From NCBI RefSeq assembly GCF_040436345.1, contig NC_133230.1, positions 18,238,197 to 18,302,196 of the forward strand: 64,000 nucleotides of DNA, read 5' to 3'. Below the pieces are notes generated by a model. It searched no databases. It was not told the DNA's origin and saw only the letters and a program-made list of their open reading frames with translations. The stretch is from Pagrus major. Its lineage: Eukaryota > Chordata > Actinopteri > Spariformes > Sparidae. This document shows, in pieces, positions 12,201-24,200 of this stretch; the stretch's first letter is position 1, and the number at the start of each line of letters is the position of its first letter. Made by a program: the position numbers and the translations under genes.

Positions 12201-15200
12201 AGAGCAACCAGAAGACCAGCATCACTCTGGAGAAGGCTTCGTTCCTGGAGAGACACCCCTGTGTTACTCCTGATGAGCTGGAGGCTCTCATCAAGGTGAG
12301 ATTTTGGAGTTTTGGACACAGTGAGACATGAAGTTATTTCCCTGTTTCCCCCTTTCAGCTGCTCAAACAGTCGTGGAATAACTTTGCTTCGGTTGAATCT
12401 ATTCATCACCAATGGATTAGTTTGTAAGAGGAGAGGAAGATAAGCACAATTCACTGAAAATGATCTGATAATAATACTGAGTGTCATTCAGTTTGATGGG
12501 AAGATAAAAGGGAGGAAGTCAGAGGACTGACCTTTAGAGCAGCAATTTTTATAGATGGTGATTGCTATCAGGGCTAATTACAGGTTCTCGGGTTAATTAA
12601 TTCTCCTTTCATTAGCTTGTCACATGATGGTGAAAAGCTTGGATGTTACGTCCTTTCATGTCCAGACTGTCCTTCAGCTGATTAACCCTTTAATTCCAGT
12701 GTCCACGAAGTGTCCAGTGTCCACCAGCAGTCAAAATTGTGTCTCTTTAGTGGACTTATTCAGAGCACTTTTCTGGATGGACATTTTGGGCTTTATGGAG
12801 GTCATTTTTCCCTCATGAATTTGGATTTATGATGTCAGCATCATAATTACAGGTTGTATTGTTTACTGGGAGTGAGACACCTCAGTCAGTTCCGTCATAC
12901 CTAATCCGTCACCACTATGCAGCCACTCTACTATTATAAAACACCCTGAGATTGATATTACTGTACTCTTCTATTTAGGTGCACTAGATAAGTATGCAAG
13001 TGGGTGGGTTGGTGGGATTCATCCATTTGCTAAATAAAAAGCACCGAGTTGAGATTTTTCAGGTTTTATGGGTTACATTGAACCCAGTCAGAACGTTTTT
13101 GCGTTAAGTGTGTTATTGCACTAATTATGCCAATTTACAGACATTTTTAGTAGCAATTTAAGTAGGTTTCTTCCTGCTGTGTTGATGAGTCAATGAATCG
13201 ATTACATAATGACTAAAGCGCCATCAGAGGGTGCACCCCCTACCTTCTGCCCCCTGGTTGTTGACACTTGACGGGAAAATGTCACAAGCAGGCTTAGAGG
13301 CAGGTCCATCCTTCAGCAGGAAGCACAATTATATCACTGCAGAGATGCCCATAATTCTCAGTGACGCTTCACATATGTTGGCAAACACACTGTATTGCAG
13401 GCGTATGTTACATAACAGTTCATTAAATCAATCATAGAGAAAAGGGCAAATAGCTGTCTTTGTACTGAGAGGTTTATCCTTATAGAAAAAGGTCAGTCAG
13501 TGTAACCTTTATGCTACATGCACAGTTACTTAGAGTGGAGATTTATAAGCTTTATATTGATTTTGTGGTGTGTTGAATTCATATGGGAACAAATGGAAAT
13601 AGCAGTAAACAAGTAACCTAGTTATGTTTTAGTACAATAGCAATATAGGTTGCTTGGGAAAATGGATTCATAACTAGTTTCTATCTGAATACCCTCGATA
13701 ATAAATGTGTAAGTGCAGTATGAAATTCCAGAGTGGGGCTGTAACAACACCCACACATTTTAAATAAGGAAACTAGCTCACGGCCATAACAGCACTGTGG
13801 TTTTTTAGTGTAAGACACATTTGAAGCCAAGTTTATCCGTCAGCACCGTGTTATATATCTTCGACTTTAAGAATAAATTCAGTAAAACGTAGAGGTTTGA
13901 AAGAAGATTTGAGGAACTGATTGACCCTCTGATATTTATTCATCTACATGACACTCCATCAGAGTCTTTCTGACCATAAAACTAAAAATGGCATCTTTAG
14001 AAATGAATCATTTTTGTAGCAGATCTCGCACATATGAACCCGACAGCCTTTAAAATGTGAAACAGAGGCATGCTGTTTCTGCAGTGTTCCACATTTTACC
14101 AACATGGCTTGTGAAACCTTAACTCTCAGGTAATACCGGTGTGAACTGAACCAGATAACAAGCAGATTGTGAAAGAAGAAATCCCATCACATCACGACTT
14201 AACTGTGCATTTCATAACGTCTTTTTACAGCTCAGGGTACTGTATAGCGATGCTTCCGCGCTGCTCCCCCGATATGACATCCAGAATTATGGGTCAAGAC
14301 TTTGGGTCACTACATCAAGCTGACATGTATAACTGGGAGCGGGATTGGAAAATGATTTGAGGTGTGTCAGCGTGCAGTCTTGTGAAGTGGAAGGTTTGAT
14401 TTGTGAGGGAGTGCGTTGACAGGAAAGAAAGTGCGACTACAGTAAGATCAGTCAAATGCTCCTTTGCAGAAGTTGTTTGGAAAGTATGGAGAAAGATATT
14501 CTGAGGCATTACGGGATATTTTCTTTGGAGAGGGAGGGTTTGTAACACAAGGACCAAATGTCAAATCCCTTTAATGAACATGAAATACAGTAGATGCATT
14601 GCAAATGGCAAAATCCAATCATGGCATGTCATAAACATGTCTGGAGAGCAAAAATAACCTTTTTGGAATAATGTGCTCTCCATGTTTTTTCTTCTCTGAG
14701 AATAATACACACGCACATTATAGCTCCAGTGGCTTCCTCTGATTCTCCTAAGCATGAAATAACCCCAAAGAGAAAGCCAAACACATGGCATTTGGTGTGC
14801 TCTACTTTCCGCTAGAATGGCTCCATTTGATGTTAGCTTCTTCAACACTGCTCCAGTGAATATTGGACTGCCTATCTGTCTCCCCACCCACCTCTATTCT
14901 TTTACTTCCCCTCAGAGGAGCATCAATTCTTCTTCTTTTTCTTCTTCCCTCGCAGTGCTCAACCGTTCAGCCACAAAAGTGCTATCATGAGTTTGAAGAA
15001 AAAAAAGAAAATCAATGGCAGTATTTCCTAAGGAGAAGTGTGGAAATAAAAACCTTTAGTATGGTGTGCCTGGGGTCCGGAGGGAATCAATTATTCATTG
15101 CACAGGCCAGTAGTCACAGACCTCCTGCTGCAGAGCAGCGCTAGATGCAGCAGCCGAATCACAGACAAGGCTGTCTCCTGGACAAATGATCAGATTCAGA

Positions 15201-18200
15201 TACATGACATAATGTGTGACAGTGTGGCTCACCAGCAACTGAAGGATAATGACTTTTTTGGCCATAAGAAATTTCCCAGATCTCTTTCACAGTATTGCAT
15301 CTGACAAACTGAATGTATTAAAAGAATAATACATTTAGACATTTTCGGTTTTCTGAAGATAGTTAGATGACAGGTTAAACACAAGTCTATACAGTAAGTG
15401 TAAAGCAGTCAGTTAGCCTAGCTTAGCAATGATGGAAAACATAGAGGGCCATGTATCCTCAACACTTTGTGAACATGCAAAACAGAGGGATTATTGGGAT
15501 TGAGCTTTAGAGGTGCTGATTAGCAAACTTTGCTACCTGTTTTCAGTCTTTAAGCTAATTTTCAAGCTTCATATGTCCTGTACAGACGTGAGTGTGGTGT
15601 CAATCTCTCTGCACGAAAGGGAATAAGTGTATTTGTACTTCCGGCCTAAGCACTGCAAAAATAACAAATATAATGCAATGTGTGAAGCTCACGCTGACAA
15701 ATAGCACAATTTTTTTTCCCCCCCGACTGTCTAAAAAGAAAAGGCCTTCAGGACACGCTGCCTCACAAGTACTCCAACAAAGAGTCTGCCTGCCCATCTA
15801 ACGGGTTCTGTTATCGGTTTGTTCATGCTATGACAAGCCTGTCACACAGACAAAGATCCTCTGTGGCGACACAGCAGTGGTGACTCACTGTTTGGCGGAG
15901 GAGCTGAAAGAAAAATGGCAACCTTGGGAAGTGTCTACAGGGAAGACGATGTATAAGACAGGTCTACTCCACAGCATGTGTTGACTGAATGTGTGTGAAC
16001 GAGCGTCCGCACTCGTCTGTTGAACTCCTCAGGTCCGCTTCAGTATCTGTGCTTTCCACCTACCCACTGTGCGCCCACAAAGGCAGACCTAATTGGCTTC
16101 CCCAGCGGCATTGTGACGACTCACACTGTGGCACAACGTGAAGCCGCGCTGGTATTGACACCAGTCAAGCCTCATTTATTGATGAGTCACTTACCTACAA
16201 ATAAACTTTAACAAGCACTGAGCTACCTGCAGTTAAAGTACGTCAGGACACACAACTGACCGACACTGTCATCGGGCTTTCAAAGCATGAATTACATGAT
16301 TTTCGGTTTCTTTGAGAATTATTATGTATGTCCCAGTGACTAATGATGAGTCACCTCCTCAGGTGTCTGCACCACATGGACCAATTAATGGAGATGCTAT
16401 AAATATTACCAAAAATGAACAGTTGTTAAAGATGCAGTATAATGCGGTCCAATTCAGCACCACTGCAAACTACACCCTCAATCGTTAACGTATAAAGTTG
16501 AAGACCAAGACCAGATGATCCCCTCCAAGTGGTATTATTGTTGGAAAACCAGCTGCATTTTCATCAGCACAGCAACTACACTGCAACAAATGTCCCTGTT
16601 AGATTACAGTGCGAAAGTGGCAGCTACAGTTTCCAGCATGAAACTGTTATCCTACAGTTTAACACTGTAAAATCTATTTTAAGTACTGTATAATGTGGGT
16701 TTGCCTAACATGGCAGAGGGAAGGGACGCACCACTCTTTTGTGCTCTCTGGTGGAGGGCCTTTTACATCACGATGCTACAGGGCACCAACGTTAACGCTG
16801 ATGGTGTCATTATTCTACAGCCATAGCAATTTACTTCATAATGATAGGATAAAGCAAAAGACATGTCTACTGCCAGTTTAAAATGAATACCTCTCTGACA
16901 GAGTCAATCAAAACTGAACATTGTCATCGCTGTAATCAAGAATTTATGAGCTGTTGTATTGGATTGCCTTAGATTTTACAGGTGTACCTAATAAAGTGGC
17001 CATGGAGTGTGATATATAATATTATGACACTGTGATACTTCTGTACTTGTTCTTAAGGCTTTGAATGCAGGAATATTCGTAATGGAGTATTGTTCCACTG
17101 TACTGTACTGTACTGTACTCCACTTTATTTGAAAAACAGTGGTCACATCTGTAAGATAGTAATAGAGTTATAAAGAAAATGCATCTTAAATGTCAAAACC
17201 AAGCCAAAAAACGGGCAGTGCTCAGGGCTCACTTCACAAACAGTCCAGATAAGCCTTATCTGCAACGGACTCCAGTCTTCCTGATTGGCAGCCATTTGTG
17301 CAGCTTTAATGCTTCAAGGTGGTCAGGGTAAAGCTTTGGCTGTTAGTGATAGTGAAAGTGCTGCAGAGGAGAGTGCTTGGCACCGGCTCACAGCGAGGCT
17401 GGGTGAAGGAGAGCGTGAAGCACCATGCTGGCTGGATCACGGCCGTCACCTGCTGTGGGGTGGGAAGACACGCTGAGAGGATGAAGATCTGCAGCGACTG
17501 AGTGAGCTCGCTCCCTAATGACCCCGCAGTGTGGAAAATGAAAACACACATTAGCGAAAAAAAGGAGCCCGTCATGATTGTGAACGTCTGCGAGAACCTC
17601 TGTGTGCTGCTTCAAAATGGAGGCGAGCCTGTGAGGAACAAAAACATGATTTGTCATCCTAATTAAAAGTCTGCAACACAAATCAAAGTCCCCATCTTCG
17701 CGCCTCAAAAGTGCACGTGGAGAAGGAGGATTTTCCCCATCTCGAGTGCAGTGTGAACTTGGCTGTGAAACAGGCGAGAGACAAAAATAGATCTCCTCAT
17801 GAAGTATTCAGATACATTGTGAGGCTATTTATAGCTCTCCCTTGACTCCAGAATTAGGTTATTTGGGGTTTATTTTATAATTACCGCTTTGATTTCTGCC
17901 CCCGTGAAGTAGCTGTGTCTGCTAAAACCTATGAAATAGCATTACTGTAATTGGCTAATTTTAGATACAAAAATCGGTCTCATTAGGGGGGCTGCACTGA
18001 TGGAGCTGAGGTAATCACATGCCAGATTATGAGTAGGCATGTGCAGGGATGTGTACAGATGTGGTCCTCCACTCTGTCTGCTTTGAATGTATGTCACGAG
18101 AGTTGATACATATTTCATTAGATGGATGTGCATCTCACCAACAGCTTGCGTGGATAGATAGGGGGTTGCTCTGAATGATGAAGCTGAATGTTATATCCCA

Positions 18201-21200
18201 CCAATGATGTCTGTAAATCTATTTATCTGTCTAAACATCTTCTTAACAAAATTGGTGTTAATGTGAGCCCAGAGGCAAAAATCTAAATATACATGTCCAC
18301 TGCGACAACAAAATTAATGGCTTTCTCGTAAAAAAATGCCCATAAACAGGGAGGTTTAGGTAGCACGCGAGTAGATTCATGTCTCTTGGCGACATAATGG
18401 AGCACAGAGGGAGATCAATGAGAATAATGATGCAGAGCATTGTGGCTTCTAAATGTTTTTCCCAACACTACACAAGCATGGGGATAAAGAAAAAGCTGGG
18501 GGACTGAAGACAAACGCTGACACAAAAGAAAAGAGAAATAAAAGTCTATCTGCTGCGAGCAGAAGTCTGTGTAGATTCAGTCAGTGTGAACTGTAACAAC
18601 ATGCAAATTGGATTGCACACTCCATGTGAGGAGCCAGACACTGAATAATAATTTGAATAGATCTGCAAGATGTCGGTGCATGCATATACCTGCGACCACA
18701 ATATTGACATTATAATGGTTGTTTTTTCATGCGCATAATAAAACAAGGTGCGTGTGTTTCAGAGAATACAAATGGTGTTCGATTAAAGGACAGTTTTTCT
18801 GAAATACAGACAGAAGACCATGCTTGAGGAGATTGATTCCCGACACGAGGGTAGAGATCCCCACAGAAGGCTGCGAGCAGATTGTTAGGGGTCGCAAGAA
18901 AACACGTCTGCTACAAAACGTTATTCGTTTTTTTTCCTGCTTTCCTCAATTTTTTGCAGTTTTTGTTGTCAATTGCTGGATAATTTTTCATATTTAGAAC
19001 TCGAATAAAGCGAAGAAAATTACACTTTGGTTGAACTGGTTGCAGCAGGCAGACATATGCCTCTAGTCATGGGTTTGCTGGTAGACACCTCTGGGTGTCG
19101 AGGGCTGGCTCCTATATGGCTGAATACCTCGAAACATAAATGTATGCAGATTGTAAAAATGATGAAATAATCAAATTAAGGGGAGACACTACAGGTGGAT
19201 AGGGGGAAATTTTTACCTAATAGTAACCCAGTCGCCAGATTAAATGTTGGCAATGCATGTTTCTGCAAAACCACTGATGTGTTGAAACTTTACATTTCTT
19301 AGTGTTGCAACTTTAAGTTTCTTTAGGTCAAATTCTCAGTTTTATTTTGTGTAAACACTGTGCTTATGGTCTGGCTAGGTTTTGGCACAAAAACAACTTT
19401 GTTAGAGTTTAGAAAAGAGCACGTTTTGGCTTAAAAGACTGGTTTGCTCGCCACAAATATGATTTTTTGACTTCCTGTCGAAAAAATGCTTTTTTTTGTC
19501 ACGACAAACGTGCTGTCACACATAAAAATGTTGAAACACCGTCTTAAACTGTGGTCACTGGCTTGGCAGCCTTGTTGCCTGTTACATATTAGATATCACC
19601 ATGAAACATCCCCAGTTGATTACGTACACTAATTTACACCAAATTACTTTTTGCATTACAAGCAAATTATGCCATTTAATTAAATATGCACTAATTTTCA
19701 TACATTTCCACAAGAGAAATCTAAACTAAGATAAACACATCTTTCCACCAGGCTAAAGGAAACATGCAAAATAGCCTGAAATCTCAAAATTGACAAGCAC
19801 ATGAAACAAATGATGTTTTCAACCGGTGTGTCTGGCCTCAATGTTCAACTGAATGCACATTTTGTTAGGTAATTGAAGGTAATTGGAATCATTAATTTCG
19901 ACAGCAGCATTTTGTTACGCAGTCATGATACGATTCCATTATGAGATACAGTAACACGGACAGAATTAATTGTAACTCAATCCTCCATCCAAATTCCCCT
20001 CCCCCATTTTCAGGAGTGCCCCAGCTCTCCTTCTTCTCCTCTCTCATCCTCTTTTCTCTACCATGAGGTAGCGTGACCTTCAAGGTCGATCTGGAGATAG
20101 CCACACTCAATCCATCCCCAGTTACCTCATGAGTCTTATGCAATCAGCGGCAGGGGTCACACACGAACACACATAACAGACACCTGTACACATAAACATT
20201 GGCAGGAGTCGGGTTAACGTGCTCGCTCTCCTCCAGCCTTCGGGACACGTGTGTTTGTTGTGTTGCAGTCAGCCGAGATGGCACGCAATCCTGACCTTGA
20301 ACTCCTCTGTTTATGAGAATTATGATGATGATTATAATTCATACACTTTGCTCTTTCCAGCATGCCATAGATGCTGTGAGTGCAGGAGTGAGTCCTCTTG
20401 GAGACACAGCCAACAATTCCAGTTACTGGGACGTGGGCAGTGCCTTCTTCTTCGCTGGAACTGTCATCACAACCATAGGTAACGTTTTAAATAATCCACT
20501 CTAATAATTTATTTAGAATTTATATATTTATAAATACATGCTGGATGATAACAAATCTCTAAAGAAAAGTTTAACATTTGGTTCTAGGACGTGCCTCCAG
20601 CCTGTTTAGTCAGTGTAGGTTTAAGCTAACAGCAAACCACATGAGAAATTATCCCGACAAAGTCATTTGTATAACATTATATAAACATGAAAAGTCTTCC
20701 TAGATGCGACAGCTTTTATGGGGAATCATCTCAGAAATATGAATAATAACTACTTGAAGAAGAAAAACAAATTCAGCCTAGATGTTTAATCAGTTATCAG
20801 TCATTGAAATTCAAGCCCACTCCCGCCTCCAGGAATTTTCTAGCAAGAAGTTAAGAATAAAAATTGTGATTGATTCTATAAAACTGTTCTTTTGACTATA
20901 AAAATAATGACATAATATTACTGTTTCATCTCTATATTTGCAAGTTTGGGGCTCCATATAAGCCCTCCCAAGCTGGCAAGTCTGCTTATGCATAGAGAGA
21001 AAATGCAATATTGTCTTCAGAGAAAAATTAGTATTCCTGTCTACATTCGAAATGCTCCACAAAACAACAAAATGAGCTTATAAATGCAAGAATAACGAGC
21101 AATAACACAAGTACTTTAGATGGGATTTGTTCTTTCGGTCTGTCTAAGGTGTTTTCTCATTACAAATCCCTGCATAAAGCTGTAAATCCTTCCCTCTTAT

Positions 21201-24200
21201 TGTTGCCCTAAGGTGAGTTTTACAAATCCCTTTGCTCTCATGAGCTGGTGCCAAATGATGCACATACCAACCTGTGAAGATCAACATTATCGAGGATGCT
21301 CACAAAACAGACACTGCTGACATAGGCCGTGGGGTTATACTTTATGTCAAAGTCTCTCTACTTGCTCTTTCTCCCTTTAAAGGCTTTTATGCTTTTACAA
21401 GATAAATATTTTAGCGAGATTCAAAATTATTTTTATATGAAAGCAAAAAGCCTGGAAGCTTTGATTAAATTAGACCAATTTCAATAGATACAGTCCTGTT
21501 TAGGAGCTGTAATTCCACCACCAGTGCTGATGCACGGGACTTTCTGTTCTCCCTCCATTAGCCGGATGTTCCTTCATTTAAGCGAGTGGAAAAATACAAT
21601 GTCCCTGACCTGTTGTAATGTAGATTTAATTAAGCATGGCAGTTGCTAATATGCGGCTGAGCAGAGGCTTTCATTGGCTTTATTTACTTCACTGCAATAT
21701 AGTTATGAAATATCAAAAAGTACAAGGAGTACCACCTCCAGCTTCAAATTATCTCACGGTTACAAAACATATTCATTCTCTAGACATGCTGACATAAGTT
21801 TAAATTAAATTCAATGCAGTATTCGTGACAAAACTGTGCTCGATGTGTGAAAATCAGAAAATCACAGCCGAAAAAGGAAAGTAGAAGCAAAAATGCTGGT
21901 GAAGGAGGCATGGTTTGTTAATATTCTCGTCACAGTAAAATACACTGTATGCTTTGTCCCCTGCTGAGCTGTCCTCTTCTTTGTAGCTCTCTCAATGTAG
22001 GGCCGTAATTAACGCAATTATCCCGAAGAGAAACCTAATTGTTGTCGCTCTAGGAGCTTATTTACAAAGGACCTAAGTTCCTACAGGAACTAAGAGGCAT
22101 TGCGTAAGCGCTTCAATACATCATGTTGCATAAACATGTCTTAGACGTCTTCTGCTTACTCTTAAGTAAGACCTCCCCTGCCTTCTCCTCACCACGTCGT
22201 CTCAACCTCTTCCTCAATTTCCCCCCATAACGTCATGTCTCCTCACTCATTTACCCTCTTGTTATCCTTGTGTTTTCCTCGTTTTGACAGGTTATGGAAA
22301 CATAGCTCCAAGCACAGAATGCGGAAAAATCTTTTGCATCCTTTATGCCATATTTGGCATCCCTCTCTTTGGCTTCTTGTTGGCGGGGATTGGAGACCAG
22401 CTGGGCACCATCTTTGTGAAAAGCATCTTGAGAGTTGAGAGGATATTCAGGGTGAGTTGCAAGTCACAATGAATTTGTTTTTTCTATGTTTTTGTGCTTT
22501 GTAGTTCTTAGTGATAATCTGTGTGACAAACAGTGTAAAAAGCCTCAATATTCAAGGTATTCTTCAAAAATGTCAGCTACCATTCCTGGAAATGTATGTA
22601 AAATGATCCTGAAACGTCTATTCCAGTCCGGCCGAAGTAAATTTGGAGCTGTTGTTGAACAATTTGGAGTACAGGTGTGGTTTTGGACTCTTTTGAAAGC
22701 TTATAAAAAGATTTTTTTCCAAGATGTCAGAAGCTCTGGTGTTAATCTAGAAGTTTTCAGACACTGAATTATTTATTTTAATGAAAAAACAAGCAGATGA
22801 CCTGTAACTGCCTCTTTTAGCTTACGATGGGTCTACATCAAATATAATTACATGGTCCAAGTTCAAATTTGTTAACAATACCCCTCAGATCGCTCGTTGG
22901 CTGTTGTAGGCTCTAGGGCAGGCACATACGCTCCTATCTAAGTTAGCTTGTTTGTTTGTTTGTTGATTGAACCTTGCTGTTAAATGTGGTTTTATCTCAA
23001 AATGGTTTACAGTATTAGAACCATGAGAATCAAAGCTTTCCGATGTATGACATGACTATACACTTATACTGAGGTGTTAGCCTGTTTGCTTAGCTTTGTT
23101 TGTTTGGCGAACTGAGCAGCTGAGCTTTAACAACAAGCTAATTTGAGTTCTTTTTATCCATATTTACCACTTTCAATGGCATATTTAAACATGCAAGATT
23201 TTTTTTACTGACAATCACGTATCTCACTATCACCTTTACGTGATCTTTTGTAATTGCTTGTATTCCTTCTAATGGCATTGCCTGTTTGTTTTTTTTTCTT
23301 AGCAAAAACACAAACAGATCAGCCAGACCAAGATCAGAGTTACGTCCACCATCCTGTTCATTCTGGCGGGCTGTATCGTTTTTGTCACCATCCCTGCTGT
23401 CATCTTTAAACACATCGAGGGCTGGACCACACTGGAGGCCATCTACTTTGTTGTGATCACTCTCACCACAGTGGGAATAGGAGACTATGTGGCAGGTAGG
23501 ATGGCGGTTGGTTGGTCATGATGTAGATTAACCATTTGGTCAAACTATCATGATGTATTTTTTGATCACGCTGGTATTTTTCCTTCCTCCTCCAGGTGGA
23601 AACAGTAGGATCAACTATATGAACTGGTACAAGCCACTGGTGTGGTTCTGGATCTTGGTGGGTTTGGCGTACTTTGCAGCTGTCCTCAGCATGATCGGAG
23701 ACTGGCTTCGGGTACTGTCTAAAAAGACCAAAGAGGAGGTGGGGCTCATTCAATTACACCCCTCAGTATTACATTAGAGAGGTAGAAAATAAAAGGTCAC
23801 TCAGCTGCTGCTTCCTCTGTGTCTTCTGCCTGTGCTCTTATTTTGCCAAATAATTGGTGCTCAAACCTTTTCAAAAGGTTTACGCAACAGGCTGTTATTG
23901 TGTGAGGTGTTCAAGATGTGAGGCTCCAGACAGAAGACACAATGTATAAGTAGTACATGGCTTAGCAGTTTTAGCACAAATAGATTTTCTTTATGTAATT
24001 TCAGATTTTTTATTTTAAAGTCACTGAAAAGTTTGTTTAAAATCTTAAGTATCTCTCTATAGCATGAGATATTCATGACTAAATGGGCAACAATAAAAAA
24101 ACAAATCCTGATCCTTTCTTTTCTGCACTGTTGTCACAGGTTGGGGAGTTCAAAGCTCATGCGGCTGAATGGAAAGCAAACGTACGGGCAGAGTTCCGTG

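Larger units (their letters stand above)
12296..20360 (+). other. kcnk10 intron 2 (about 8 kb)
   Basis: No coding exon recognised. It includes a short (CTGTA)n tract at 17098-17120 and, ending about 17020, a repeat whose tail 'ggtgtacctaataaagtgg' is a familiar fish MITE/SINE end (a related end is at 28340-28380). The rest is unremarkable AT-rich intron. An alternative first exon for kcnk10 could lie here but none was found. Confidence 0.45.
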
